Positions 1-8,034 of a stretch of 29,968 nucleotides of DNA are shown in pieces; the stretch's first letter is position 1; the number at the start of each line of letters is the position of its first letter. The position numbers and the translations under genes are program-made. The notes under the pieces were generated by a model, which saw nothing but the letters and a program-made list of their open reading frames with translations, did not search any database and was not told the origin of the DNA. Source of the DNA: JABCPE02 sp963509715 (GTDB lineage Bacteria; Bacteroidota; Bacteroidia; Flavobacteriales; Weeksellaceae); assembly GCA_963509715.1 (NCBI GenBank), contig CAUPCB010000016.1, positions 1 through 29,968 on the forward strand. The letters are read 5' to 3'.

Positions 1-14
1 TCATTTCACATAGA

Positions 15-22
15 CAAAGATA
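15..22 (-). promoter_or_regulatory. -7 promoter element for a gene left of the window
   Basis: On the minus strand this reads TATCTTTG, an exact match to the Bacteroidota TAnnTTTG element. It would drive a gene divergent from ffh that lies outside the window. No TTG is found at the usual 19-20 bp distance, so support is limited to one box. Confidence 0.35.
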
Positions 23-106
23 CTATTTTCCGCAAGTTATTCTGAGCCAATATTTTTTTATTCGTGTTTTGAGCTTTCCCACTATCCAAAACTGAAGAAA
101 ATTCCT

Positions 107-114
107 TATTTTTG
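107..114 (+). promoter_or_regulatory. -7 promoter element of ffh
   Basis: TATTTTTG matches TAnnTTTG exactly and ends 24 bp before the ffh ATG, giving a predicted 5' UTR of about 20 nt. No TTG sits at the expected upstream distance; the nearest (around 68-71) is too far away. Confidence 0.5.
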
Positions 115-138
115 CAACCTATTCTAAAATAGAAAATT

Positions 139-1509
139 ATGTTTCAGAGTTTACAAGACAAATTAGATAAAGCACTGCACAACCTCTCTGGAAGAGGGAA
201 AATCACAGAAATCAATGTAGCAGAAACGGTTAAAGAAATCCGCCGTGCCTTGGTGGATGCCGATGTAAACTACAAAGTAGCCAAAGACCTCACCAAAAGA
301 GTGCAGGACAAAGCCATCGGGCAGAATGTCCTCACCTCGCTCACTCCTGGGCAGCTGATGACCAAAATCGTTCATGATGAGCTGGTGGAGCTCATGGGCG
401 GCACGCAGGAAGGCATCAATCTAGCAGACAAACCGAGCATTATCCTCATCGCTGGGCTTCAGGGTTCAGGGAAAACCACTTTCTCTGGAAAACTAGCCAA
501 CTTCCTCAAAAAGAAAAAGAACAAAAACCCTCTACTAGTAGCCTGTGATGTCTACAGACCTGCGGCTATCGACCAGCTGGGAGTTCTCGGAGAGCAGATA
601 GGCGTGCCTGTTTATAAAGAACTAGAAAACAAAAATCCTGTTCAGATTTCACAAAACGCCATCGATTTCGCTAAACAAAACAAACACGATGTGGTGATTA
701 TAGACACCGCTGGGCGTTTGGCCATCGATGAAGAAATGATGAACGAAATCCGCAGTGTGCACCAGACCATTAAACCTTCTGAAACGCTCTTCGTAGTGGA
801 TTCCATGACAGGGCAGGATGCAGTAAATACAGCCAACGCCTTCAACGAGGTGCTGAACTACAACGGAGTAGTTCTTACCAAATTAGATGGTGATACCCGA
901 GGCGGAGCGGCGCTTACGATTCGTTCCGTGGTTAATAAACCGATAAAATTCATCTCCACAGGCGAGAAAATGGACGCCCTAGATATTTTCTATCCAGACA
1001 GAATGGCGGACAGAATCCTAGGAATGGGAGATGTGGTATCCTTGGTGGAAAGAGCCCAAGAGCAGTTCGATGAAGAAGAAGCAAAGAAACTCAACAAAAA
1101 AATTCAGAAAAACGAACTTGGTTTTGATGACTTCCTAAAACAGCTTCAGATGATGAAGAAAATGGGAGGAATGAAAGACCTCATGGGTATGATACCAGGA
1201 ATGGGAAAAGTAGCCCAAAATGTGGATATCAATGACGATACCTTCAAGCATATAGAAGCGATGATACAGTCCATGACGCCAGAAGAAAGAAGAAGACCGA
1301 GCATCATCACCATGCCGAGAAGACAAAGAATAGCCAAAGGAAGCGGAAGAAAAGTAGAAGAAGTAACCGCTCTGATGAAGCAGTTCGAGCAGCTTGGCAA
1401 GACTATGAAACTCCTGCAAAGCCCACAAGGCAAGCAGCTGATGTCTATGATGAGCAAAGGCGGCGGACTCCCAGGAATGGGCGGCGGAATGCCTTTCGGA
1501 GGAAAATAA
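139..1509 (+). CDS. ffh: Signal recognition particle protein Ffh (SRP54 GTPase)
   Basis: This is the protein subunit of the signal recognition particle. It binds signal sequences of nascent membrane proteins and, with the SRP RNA and the receptor FtsY, targets ribosomes to the inner membrane. The order is the N-terminal helical N domain (about 1-95), the NG GTPase with P-loop GLQGSGKTT at 106-114, DTAGR at 189-193 and TKLD at 247-250, then a methionine-rich M domain (about 310-456). The M domain carries the RNA-binding helix region RRQRIAKGSG and a Gly/Met-rich tail. The 456-aa length is usual for the family. The start is the only ATG fitting the N-domain opening MFQSLQDKLDKAL, and a -7 element lies 24 bp upstream. 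The gene stands alone and ends at a hairpin shared with the convergent gene. Its RNA partner is encoded at 7858-7956. Confidence 0.98.
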   Translation: MFQSLQDKLDKALHNLSGRGKITEINVAETVKEIRRALVDADVNYKVAKDLTKRVQDKAIGQNVLTSLTPGQLMTKIVHDELVELMGGTQEGINLADKPSIILIAGLQGSGKTTFSGKLANFLKKKKNKNPLLVACDVYRPAAIDQLGVLGEQIGVPVYKELENKNPVQISQNAIDFAKQNKHDVVIIDTAGRLAIDEEMMNEIRSVHQTIKPSETLFVVDSMTGQDAVNTANAFNEVLNYNGVVLTKLDGDTRGGAALTIRSVVNKPIKFISTGEKMDALDIFYPDRMADRILGMGDVVSLVERAQEQFDEEEAKKLNKKIQKNELGFDDFLKQLQMMKKMGGMKDLMGMIPGMGKVAQNVDINDDTFKHIEAMIQSMTPEERRRPSIITMPRRQRIAKGSGRKVEEVTALMKQFEQLGKTMKLLQSPQGKQLMSMMSKGGGLPGMGGGMPFGGK

Positions 1510-1520
1510 ACGAATAAAAG

Positions 1521-1550
1521 AAAATCCCTTCTCTCACAGAAGGGATTTTT
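1521..1550. terminator. Bidirectional intrinsic terminator between ffh and the LolA-like gene
   Basis: The arms are AAAATCCCTTCT (1521-1532) and AGAAGGGATTTT (1538-1549) with a five-base loop. A T-rich tail follows on the plus strand (TTATTTTT), and TTTTCTTTTATT follows on the minus strand. It therefore suits both the end of ffh and the end of the convergent operon at 1555. Confidence 0.85.
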
Positions 1551-1554
1551 ATTT

Positions 1555-2217
1555 TTAGAATTTAAAGGTATCGTCTTTAAAGGCTTTGTTTAGTTCTATT
1601 TTACTAAAAATCATCACATAGTCCGAATCTTTTTTCGGCGAGGTAGCCTCTATTCTAAATGGCATCAGCAGATTTCCTACTTTTTTGTAATCAGAATAAG
1701 TGATGGTCTCTCCCCTTTTTTCTTCCTTTAAAAGGAGGTAGGACAGCTTGTCAAAATAGTAAATGGTTTTATTCACATTCTTGGTAAGTTCCACTTTGAA
1801 AACTTCCTTGTCTCCGAGTTTTTCTACCCCCAAAAGCTCCGCCGTGAAGCCCTTTTGCTCATAGTTGATAAAATCCGTATCGAAGCTCTCTGGCTTATAA
1901 TTTGGGTATTCTTGGAGTTTATTTACGGCGTAGTTCATAGCGTAGCCCTTTTTCCCATCATAGCCCTCTATCACCTGCTCTTTTTTCCCATTTACTACGA
2001 TGGTTTTGGTAAGATTCGGTCTGGCTTGGTAAATTTTCACAGGATATTCCTCATTCACTCCCAAAACCACTTTTCCCTGAAGCAGGATGGTATTTAGAAG
2101 TTTCCACTGAACTAAACCTCCTGTGTTTTGGATATTTTTATCAATAATCTGAGCCGCTGTCTGGGCAAAAAATATTTGCGCTAAAAATACCAAGGTTATC
2201 AGAAATATTTTTCTCAT
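1555..2217 (-). CDS. Exported LolA-like (outer-membrane lipoprotein-sorting type) protein
   Basis: A 220-aa exported protein. The start is set at the ATG at 2217, because it opens a clean signal peptide (MRKIFLITLVFLAQIFFAQ, cleavage near residue 19). The open frame runs back to 2355, but that extension lies inside kdsB and is basic and unlike a secretion signal. The mature part is rich in short beta-strand-like stretches (IEGYDGKKGYAM, IYYFDKLSYLLL, TYSDYKKVGNLLMPFRIE). This is the pattern of the LolA/LolB-like beta-barrel-half family often annotated as lipoprotein-sorting proteins in Bacteroidota. The family call is from pattern and is moderate; no catalytic residues are expected. It is the last gene of an operon, starting 17 bp after kdsB, so a role in the outer envelope is a reasonable inference. 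Confidence 0.72.
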   Translation of the reverse strand: MRKIFLITLVFLAQIFFAQTAAQIIDKNIQNTGGLVQWKLLNTILLQGKVVLGVNEEYPVKIYQARPNLTKTIVVNGKKEQVIEGYDGKKGYAMNYAVNKLQEYPNYKPESFDTDFINYEQKGFTAELLGVEKLGDKEVFKVELTKNVNKTIYYFDKLSYLLLKEEKRGETITYSDYKKVGNLLMPFRIEATSPKKDSDYVMIFSKIELNKAFKDDTFKF

Positions 2218-2234
2218 GTTATTCTTTTTATGGT

Positions 2235-2972
2235 TTATTGGTTTCTTAAAATTTTTCTTGCTTTTTCCAAATCCTCTGGAACATCTATCCCCACGCCTAC
2301 GAAGTTGGTCTCTATCATCTTGATTTTCATGCCATATTCCAGATAGCGGAGACATTCTATTTTTTCAGCAATTTCCAAAGGTTTCATCGGAAGTTTTGCA
2401 AAGTTAAGCAAAGCTTCCCGTCTAAAAGCATAAACGCCAATATGTTTAAAATATTTTACGCCCTTCTCTTCTCTTGGATAAGGAATCACAGAACGGCTGA
2501 AATACAGGGCAAAACCATCTTTATCCGTAATTACTTTTACATTATTTGGGCTTTCTATTTCTTGTTTTTCTGTCAAATGAATTTTGAGTGATGCCAGAGA
2601 AATTTCCTTCTTGTCATCAGCCTCAAAAACCGAAATCAGCTGTTTTAGTGGTTCAGTTTTTAGGAAAGGTTCATCACCTTGGACATTCACCACTATATCA
2701 CAGTCGATATTCTGCACAGCCTCTGCGATACGGTCGCTGCCTGTTTCGTGCTGACCAGTCATCAGGGCTTTTCCCCCTGCGTTTTTTATTTCATTAAAAA
2801 TAATTTCTGAATCCGTAGCCACGAAAACCTCATCAAACAAGCCTGTTTCCACCACATTTTGGTAAGTAGTGGTAATGACAGTTTTCTCGCCCAAAAGCTG
2901 CATAAGCTTCCCTGGGAAACGGCTCGCCTCGTATCGTGCAGGGATAACGGCTATTATTTTATTTTTTTTCAT
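2235..2972 (-). CDS. kdsB: 3-deoxy-manno-octulosonate cytidylyltransferase (CMP-Kdo synthetase)
   Basis: KdsB activates Kdo with CTP to give CMP-Kdo, the donor for the inner core of lipopolysaccharide, in the cytoplasm. The 245-aa length is typical. Visible family signatures are the N-terminal nucleotide-binding segment IPARYEASRFPGK (10-22), the VATDS motif at 51-55, TGSDRIAEA at 78-86, the VNVQGDEPF motif at 95-103 with metal-binding Asp100, and GIDVPEDLEKA near the C-terminus. It begins 3 bp after the stop of the SH3-domain gene and ends 17 bp before the LolA-like gene, so the three are co-transcribed. Confidence is high because motif order and length both fit. Confidence 0.97.
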   Translation of the reverse strand: MKKNKIIAVIPARYEASRFPGKLMQLLGEKTVITTTYQNVVETGLFDEVFVATDSEIIFNEIKNAGGKALMTGQHETGSDRIAEAVQNIDCDIVVNVQGDEPFLKTEPLKQLISVFEADDKKEISLASLKIHLTEKQEIESPNNVKVITDKDGFALYFSRSVIPYPREEKGVKYFKHIGVYAFRREALLNFAKLPMKPLEIAEKIECLRYLEYGMKIKMIETNFVGVGIDVPEDLEKARKILRNQ

Positions 2973-2975
2973 TTT

Positions 2976-3821
2976 TTACTTTAATTTCAATATTTGAGAT
3001 AAGGTTTTTCCATCCCAAATAAATGTTTTTTCATCTGTTTTTTGATTTATCGGAGTTTCTTTTTCATTGTCATCTTCATCGAATTCTGCTTCTTCCATTT
3101 TCATGATGATTTTAGATTTCACGCCTCCTTTATCACTCGGGAAAATATATTCTTCACTATGATAAAAAACACCTGCATCCCCCACATTCATCAACAAATC
3201 CAGCGGAAAAAACTTCTTCCCATTCCACAACAAATACTGCGTACTGGTAGGGATTCCACACGCCTCGCCTGAGTTTTCTACCCTTATCACGGATTTTATT
3301 CCTGAAAGTCCCTTGTTGTTTAGTATCTCCATACTTGTAAAATGCAGATTATCAACAAGAAAGTTATGCTTGTCTATTACTTTATTATTCTCCAGCGCCA
3401 GAACCTCCATTTTCACCTGTTTATATGCTCCTCCATCTCTACTGACCGTTCCCACAGCCCCAAAGAGAAACTCTACGCCATTCTTTTTCTGATGTTCCAA
3501 AGCAAGATTTCCACCCCAGATATAGCCTTTTTTCAGCTGATTATTTTTCTTATAGCTGATTTCATACCAAGGCGCTTCACGAAGCCCCGCAGAATGCATA
3601 TGAGTAGTAATGTTAGTAATATGAACGGCATCGCCTATCTGCAGACTGTCTATTTTATTAGATTTATAATTAGGTTGCTCTCTTACTTTTGCGTCTGATA
3701 CCATTACTTTTTGGGCTACTTTTTTATCAAAAGTATAACTTCCAAAATAGACTTCATCATTGTTCTGAGCTGATACCCAGATACAAAAAATAAAAAAACA
3801 TAAAATTCCCAGCTTCTTCAT
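2976..3821 (-). CDS. Exported protein with a bacterial SH3 domain, function unknown
   Basis: A 281-aa protein beginning with a signal peptide (about 1-19, ending WVSAQ). Residues about 37-105 look like a bacterial SH3 (SH3b) fold: VMVSDAKVREQPNYKSNKI, then a long loop, then GYIWGGNLAL. The rest has no motif I recognise; it contains an acidic stretch (EEAEFDEDDNEKE) near residue 245. SH3b domains usually bind peptidoglycan or other envelope ligands, so a periplasmic role is inferred, not shown. It is the first gene of the kdsB operon. I saw no TAnnTTTG element in the 100 bp upstream. Confidence 0.75.
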   Translation of the reverse strand: MKKLGILCFFIFCIWVSAQNNDEVYFGSYTFDKKVAQKVMVSDAKVREQPNYKSNKIDSLQIGDAVHITNITTHMHSAGLREAPWYEISYKKNNQLKKGYIWGGNLALEHQKKNGVEFLFGAVGTVSRDGGAYKQVKMEVLALENNKVIDKHNFLVDNLHFTSMEILNNKGLSGIKSVIRVENSGEACGIPTSTQYLLWNGKKFFPLDLLMNVGDAGVFYHSEEYIFPSDKGGVKSKIIMKMEEAEFDEDDNEKETPINQKTDEKTFIWDGKTLSQILKLK

Positions 3822-3893
3822 TGTAAAAATTTAAGCGGTTAAAAGTAAAAAAACTTTACAAACTGACCAAAAACAAAACCTTATTCAAAAATT

Positions 3894-3923
3894 TTACTCC
3901 CCATCATACATGACAGGGAGTAA
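3894..3923 (-). terminator. Intrinsic terminator after the phosphohexomutase gene
   Basis: An eight-base-pair stem (TTACTCCC with GGGAGTAA) closes a 14-base loop just beyond the stop at 3927. On the minus strand it is followed by AATTTTTG, a short U-run. The stem is modest, so it may be a weak terminator. Confidence 0.55.
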
Positions 3924-3926
3924 TAA

Positions 3927-5639
3927 TTATAAACTCAAATCTTTCTTGATTTGCTCTATTTTATGATTTAATTTTTCCACCTGAACAGCATATTCGCTCT
4001 CAGATAAAATGTTACTTTTCACAGAGAAATAGAACTTAATTTTCGGCTCCGTTCCTGATGGACGGATGGCTACTTTCGTACCGTCTTCCGTGTAGTATAT
4101 CAGCACATTAGACTTAGGAATATCCGTCATTTCTGCTTTTTCATCTTTCACTAAATCCCATGCAGTCTGCTCCTGAAAATCTTTCACAAGAACCACTTTA
4201 GAACCTGCTAGTGCTTTCACTGGATTATTACGGAAATCTGACATCATTTTTTTGATTTCCTCTGCTCCTTCTCTTCCTTTTCTCACCACATTGACCAGCG
4301 CCTCTTGATAAAGTCCTAAATCCTTATAAATCTCTATCATATACTGGAAAATACTGCTGCCCTGAGCCTTGCACCATGCTGCTATTTCGCAGGCAAGAAG
4401 GATAGAACCGCACGAGTCCTTATCTCTCACGAAATCTCCTGTCATAAAGCCAAAACTCTCCTCTCCTCCACAGACGAATTTCTGTTTTCCTTCGGCTTCG
4501 CGAATCATTTTACCAATCCATTTGAAGCCTGTAAGTCCCGCCTTGCACTCTATTCCGTATTTTTTAGCAATATCAAAGAAAATATCCGAAGTCACGATAG
4601 TAGAACCGATAAACTCGCTTCCTGTGATTTTTCCTGCTTTTTTCCATTGGTCAAGGATGTAATAAGTCAAAATCGTATTGGTCTGATTTCCATTAAGCAG
4701 CTGGATTTTCCCTTCAAGGTTTCTAACCGCAATACCAAGTCTGTCTCCATCTGGGTCACAGCCGATGACAATATCTGCATTGGTAATTTCTGCCAAGTCC
4801 GTCGCCATCGTAAGAGCTGATGGTTCTTCTGGATTAGGGCTTTCCACGGTTGGGAAATTTTCACTTGGAATCATCTGTTCTCTCACCAAATCCACCTTTG
4901 CAAATCCAGCTTTTTTAAGAGCTTTTGGGATTGTGGTGTAAGTAGTCCCATGGATAGAAGTGAAAACGATGTTCAGATTATTTCTCCCAACATTCTGATA
5001 AAGAGAGTTTTGCATACAAGCATCTATATAAACATCATCCTGCTCCTCGCCTATCCATTCTATCAAATCATCATTTCCATTAAACTTAATATCCTCAAAT
5101 CTAACGGAATACACCTCTTTGATAATCGCCTCATCATTCGGCGGAACGATCTGCGCTCCATCATTCCAATAAACCTTGTAACCATTATATTCAGGCGGGT
5201 TGTGTGATGCTGTAAGTACAATTCCTGCATTACATTTTTTATCTCTCACCGTGAAAGAAAGCTCTGGCGTAGGGCGGTGTTCCTTGAAAAGTAAAACATG
5301 GATTCCATTAGCCGTAAGCACATCTGCTACTACTTTCCCAAATTCTTTGGAATTATTTCTCACATCATAGGCGATAGCAACCTTAATGGTTTCGCCTTTA
5401 AACTGCTGATGCAGGTAGTTTGCCAGACCCTGAGTAGCCTGTCCAAGGGTATATTTATTGAGCCTATTGGTTCCCACGCCCATCACTCCACGCATTCCCC
5501 CTGTCCCAAATTCTAACTCTTTATAAAAAGAATCTTCCAGCTCTGCTCCATTTTCATCTATCAACTGCTGAACTTTAGTTCTTGTTTCTTCATCAAAAGA
5601 CTCTGATAGCCAAAGCCTTGCTTTTTCTATTGTTGTCAT
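3927..5639 (-). CDS. Phospho-sugar mutase (phosphoglucomutase/phosphomannomutase, alpha-D-phosphohexomutase family)
   Basis: A cytoplasmic enzyme that moves phosphate between C1 and C6 of hexoses, feeding nucleotide-sugar synthesis. At 570 aa it belongs to the long PgcA/PGM2-like group. Motifs appear in the family order: GTGGMRGVMG at 46-55, TASHNP with phosphoserine Ser145 at 143-148, the Mg-binding DPDGDR at 295-300, the sugar-binding GGEESFGF, and the phosphate-binding RPSGTEPK near the C-terminus. All catalytic residues are present. Whether glucose or mannose is the main substrate cannot be told from sequence alone. The gene starts 17 bp after the GIN-domain gene, making it the last gene of the operon from 7702; the glycosyltransferase at the front suggests it supplies activated sugar for envelope glycans. 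Confidence 0.93.
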   Translation of the reverse strand: MTTIEKARLWLSESFDEETRTKVQQLIDENGAELEDSFYKELEFGTGGMRGVMGVGTNRLNKYTLGQATQGLANYLHQQFKGETIKVAIAYDVRNNSKEFGKVVADVLTANGIHVLLFKEHRPTPELSFTVRDKKCNAGIVLTASHNPPEYNGYKVYWNDGAQIVPPNDEAIIKEVYSVRFEDIKFNGNDDLIEWIGEEQDDVYIDACMQNSLYQNVGRNNLNIVFTSIHGTTYTTIPKALKKAGFAKVDLVREQMIPSENFPTVESPNPEEPSALTMATDLAEITNADIVIGCDPDGDRLGIAVRNLEGKIQLLNGNQTNTILTYYILDQWKKAGKITGSEFIGSTIVTSDIFFDIAKKYGIECKAGLTGFKWIGKMIREAEGKQKFVCGGEESFGFMTGDFVRDKDSCGSILLACEIAAWCKAQGSSIFQYMIEIYKDLGLYQEALVNVVRKGREGAEEIKKMMSDFRNNPVKALAGSKVVLVKDFQEQTAWDLVKDEKAEMTDIPKSNVLIYYTEDGTKVAIRPSGTEPKIKFYFSVKSNILSESEYAVQVEKLNHKIEQIKKDLSL

Positions 5640-5656
5640 ACTTTTAATTTTATAGT

Positions 5657-6352
5657 TTATTTTTTTATTATTAATGCCTTATCTTCCTCCAAAACTTTCT
5701 TTACAGGATTGCCCTTATAACTTAGTTTTGCGTTATTTTTTAGTTTTCCTTCTAATTTTTCTTCAACCGAAATTTCCGCCAATGCATCATCTTCAGCCTT
5801 GATTTTCAAGTTATTTACAAACCAATACGGCGACACCATCACAGCAGAATCCCTCATCACCACCTCTGCTTCCAGCGTTTTCCCAAACATCTCCAGCCGA
5901 GCATTATCATAGAGATTTATCTCAGCTTTATTGGATAAAATCGCTCCTGCTAATTTTGTATTATCTTCCATTTTCAGGCTAAAATCATCCATCATCATTT
6001 GGCTGGAAATATTAAATTCTGCCGAATTATGCATTTTCATTTTAGAAATTTTCCCAGGAGAATACAAAATGATGTTATACACTTCCACTCCTTCGGTTTT
6101 TCTTTTTTCACTGATAATCAATTCTTTATCCTTAATTTTGATTTTTAAATTTTCAAAAATATTAGGATAAGTCTCCACTGTTAGTTTATTTTCAGTGCTT
6201 TGTATATAGGACACTTTGAAATTCCCATCCAAATGCAAAGCGCTAAATTCCTCTATCTTCACCTCTTGCGTTTTTATTTCATTGCCTTCGGGCTGAATTT
6301 TCCCACAAGAAATCAGCACCAAAACAACTATTATGTAGAAGAGTTTTTTCAT
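5657..6352 (-). CDS. GIN-domain (DUF2807-type) lipoprotein
   Basis: A 231-aa lipoprotein. The signal peptide ends in a lipobox LISC with lipidated Cys16. The mature protein alternates short beta strands with polar turns (IEEFSALHLDGNFKVSYIQS, KLTVETYPNIFENLKIKI, KAEINLYDNARLEM). This is the repeating pattern of the putative auto-transporter adhesin head GIN domain, DUF2807, common in Bacteroidota. Function is not established; membership in the family is by pattern. The start codon overlaps the stop of the preceding gene (ATGA, 6349-6352), which indicates translational coupling with the small membrane protein. Location is expected to be the periplasm or outer membrane. Confidence 0.8.
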   Translation of the reverse strand: MKKLFYIIVVLVLISCGKIQPEGNEIKTQEVKIEEFSALHLDGNFKVSYIQSTENKLTVETYPNIFENLKIKIKDKELIISEKRKTEGVEVYNIILYSPGKISKMKMHNSAEFNISSQMMMDDFSLKMEDNTKLAGAILSNKAEINLYDNARLEMFGKTLEAEVVMRDSAVMVSPYWFVNNLKIKAEDDALAEISVEEKLEGKLKNNAKLSYKGNPVKKVLEEDKALIIKK

Positions 6353-6747
6353 CTATTATTCATCAAAAATTTTATAATCTGCTCTGCTTCATCTTGGCTA
6401 AAACCATCTATTTTACGCTTTTTGTCTCCGTAATGAATCACTATCGAAGCCCATCGGTTTTTTCGCACCACTATTTCCTTGATTTTAGATTTTTCAATCT
6501 TGCTTTCTGTGTTAATCAACCAAAATTGAAGCGCGAAAATCACTAGCCAAAGCACCGCCGAAATGGTCTTAAAATGAGAAACTTTACCAAAGTCAAAATC
6601 ATTCTGATACAAGTCAAACAAATAGATCGCAACAAATACCAAAGATGCTGATAAATAAAGCAGTTTATTTGTTTTCTTGTTATCTGCAATCTCGAAATAT
6701 TCTGGATAACTCGTTACGGTGGTTTTCCCAAATGATATGCTGTTCAT
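6349..6747 (-). CDS. Small two-helix membrane protein, unknown function
   Basis: A 132-aa protein with two predicted membrane helices at about 29-47 and 61-79. A short cytoplasmic C-terminal domain follows, with the segment WASIVIHYGDKKRKIDGFSQ, which has a PH-like or YdjM-like beta pattern I cannot assign. It starts one base after the glycosyltransferase stop and overlaps the GIN-domain gene by four bases, so it is embedded in the operon. It may assist the glycosyltransferase or the lipoprotein; that is inference from position only. Confidence 0.72.
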   Translation of the reverse strand: MNSISFGKTTVTSYPEYFEIADNKKTNKLLYLSASLVFVAIYLFDLYQNDFDFGKVSHFKTISAVLWLVIFALQFWLINTESKIEKSKIKEIVVRKNRWASIVIHYGDKKRKIDGFSQDEAEQIIKFLMNNR

Positions 6748-6748
6748 C

Positions 6749-7702
6749 TTAAATTTGTTCTTCTATATTGTAATTTTTGTGTTCTCTATTGGTTCTGATA
6801 ATCATCTCTCCGAGAAATCCTCCTATAAAAAGCAAAGTTCCCAAAATCATCATCGTCAGCGAGATGAAAAACCACGGATTATCAGCGATTAGATGCCCAT
6901 ATTGTTTATGAACATAGACTGCTATCAGTTTGGAAACTCCAAGCCAAAATGCCGAGAGGAAACCGATGATAAACATCAAAGTACCGACCGCTCCGAAAAA
7001 ATGCATCGGGCGCCCGCCAAAACGGCTGATAAACCAAAGTGTAACCAAATCCAAAAAGCCACGAATAAAGCGCTCTGTCCCAAATTTAGAACTTCCGTAA
7101 GGTCTTGCCTGATGCTTCACTTCTTTCTCTGTAATACGCTTAAAGCCAGCATTCGCCGCCAAAACAGGAATATATCGGTGCATATCGCCATAGACATCTA
7201 TGGACTTTACGACTTGCTTTTTATAGGCTTTCAGTCCGCAGTTGAAATCATGCAGATACACTCCAGAAACCTTTCTCGCTGCTGCATTGAAGAGCTTAGA
7301 CGGCAGGTTTTTAGTCATTACATTGTCAAATCTTTTCTTTTTCCAGCCAGACACGATGTCATAATTTCCATTGACTACCATATCGTACAGCTCTGGAATT
7401 TCCTCTGGAAAGTCCTGTAAATCAGCATCCATTGTAATCACCACATCTCCAGACACTTTCTCAAATGCCGCATGCAGCGCCTGTGATTTCCCATAATTTC
7501 TAGAAAACTTTATTCCATGGATATGGTCATTTTCCCTGCAAAATCCCTCTATAATTTCCCAAGATTTATCCGTACTACCATCATCTACAAACCAAATTTC
7601 ATAAGAAAGCTGGTTTGCCACACATACTTTATCAATCCTAGAAAAAAGCTCTTTCAGGGATTCCTCCTCATTCAATAAAGGGATAACTATAGATAAATTC
7701 AT
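6749..7702 (-). CDS. Membrane-anchored glycosyltransferase family 2 (DPM1/GtrB-like)
   Basis: A 317-aa enzyme with an N-terminal GT-A catalytic domain and two C-terminal membrane helices (about 235-258 and 277-302). The nucleotide-sugar site is seen as VIPLLNEEESL (6-16) and VDDGSTDKSW (39-48), and the metal site as MDADLQDFPEE (91-101) with Asp92/Asp94. HDFNCGLKAYKK (151-162) is typical of dolichol- or undecaprenyl-phosphate sugar transferases such as GtrB, YfdH and ArnC. The likely reaction is transfer of a hexose to a polyprenyl phosphate at the inner membrane; the sugar is unknown. It is the first gene of a four-gene operon with a canonical promoter at 7726-7755, predicting a 5' UTR of about 20 nt. 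The phosphohexomutase downstream fits a role in making the donor sugar. Confidence 0.92.
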   Translation of the reverse strand: MNLSIVIPLLNEEESLKELFSRIDKVCVANQLSYEIWFVDDGSTDKSWEIIEGFCRENDHIHGIKFSRNYGKSQALHAAFEKVSGDVVITMDADLQDFPEEIPELYDMVVNGNYDIVSGWKKKRFDNVMTKNLPSKLFNAAARKVSGVYLHDFNCGLKAYKKQVVKSIDVYGDMHRYIPVLAANAGFKRITEKEVKHQARPYGSSKFGTERFIRGFLDLVTLWFISRFGGRPMHFFGAVGTLMFIIGFLSAFWLGVSKLIAVYVHKQYGHLIADNPWFFISLTMMILGTLLFIGGFLGEMIIRTNREHKNYNIEEQI

Positions 7703-7725
7703 TTCTAAAAATCAAATACAATTCA

Positions 7726-7755
7726 CAAATTTACACAAAAAGAAAATAACTTCAA
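7726..7755 (-). promoter_or_regulatory. Promoter of the glycosyltransferase operon
   Basis: On the minus strand a TTG (7755-7753) is followed after 19 bp by TAAATTTG (7733-7726), matching both boxes of the Bacteroidota housekeeping promoter. The start codon at 7702 lies 24 bp downstream of the -7 box. It is divergent from the SRP RNA promoter. Confidence 0.75.
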
Positions 7756-7823
7756 GAGTAAATTATTTAATCACTATAAATCAAATAGTTACATATTTCC
7801 TCCGATTTTTAAAATTTCCATTC

Positions 7824-7853
7824 TTGGAATTAATAAATAATTCACTATATTTG
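7824..7853 (+). promoter_or_regulatory. Promoter of the SRP RNA gene
   Basis: TTG (7824-7826), a 19-bp spacer and TATATTTG (7846-7853) match both boxes of the Bacteroidota promoter. The first base of the SRP RNA closing stem (7858) falls at the predicted start site. Confidence 0.8.
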
Positions 7854-7857
7854 CCAC

Positions 7858-7956
7858 GGCAAGTCCTACACAACCAGCTCCTGAAAATCCTCCAGGGTGG
7901 GAACGCAGCAAAGGTAATCGGTTGTAGCGGTGTGATGTAGGTAGCTTGCCTTTTTT
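7858..7956 (+). ncRNA. ffs: SRP RNA (4.5S, small bacterial type)
   Basis: This is the RNA component of the signal recognition particle. The transcript folds into one rod: closing stem GGCAAG/CTTGCC (7858-7863 with 7945-7950), CCTACA/TGTAGG (7865-7870 with 7936-7941), and CAACC/GGTTG (7871-7875 with 7920-7924). The domain IV apex has a GGAA tetraloop at 7900-7903. Below the tetraloop, AGG (7894-7896) faces AGCA (7907-7910), the conserved asymmetric loop bound by the Ffh M domain. A T6 run right after the closing stem (7951-7956) acts as the terminator. Size (about 99 nt) and a canonical promoter support the call. Ffh is encoded at 139-1509. Confidence 0.95.
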
Positions 7957-7991
7957 ATTGGATAAATTTTGTTTCATATTTGTTAATTTTT

Positions 7992-8016
7992 AAGGCTTCC
8001 CAAAATGGGAAGCCTT
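7992..8016. terminator. Strong hairpin between SRP RNA and the S46 peptidase gene
   Basis: A perfect 11-bp stem (AAGGCTTCCCA with TGGGAAGCCTT) closes a three-base loop 18 bp from the stop of the minus-strand peptidase gene. By position it should end that mRNA. The following bases are richer in T on the plus strand (ATTTATT), so it may also be a backup terminator for the SRP RNA. Confidence 0.7.
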
Positions 8017-8034
8017 ATTTATTATGTGATTAGA

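Noticed and set aside
6893..7420. 175-codon plus-strand frame
   Set aside because: It is antisense to the glycosyltransferase gene, whose motifs are certain, and its sequence shows no recognisable domain.
7789..7977. 62-codon minus-strand frame
   Set aside because: It is the complement of the SRP RNA gene, a common source of false small proteins.
7992..8016. Assigning the 11-bp hairpin firmly to the minus-strand peptidase transcript
   Set aside because: The minus-strand tail has A residues rather than a U-run, so the strand was left open.
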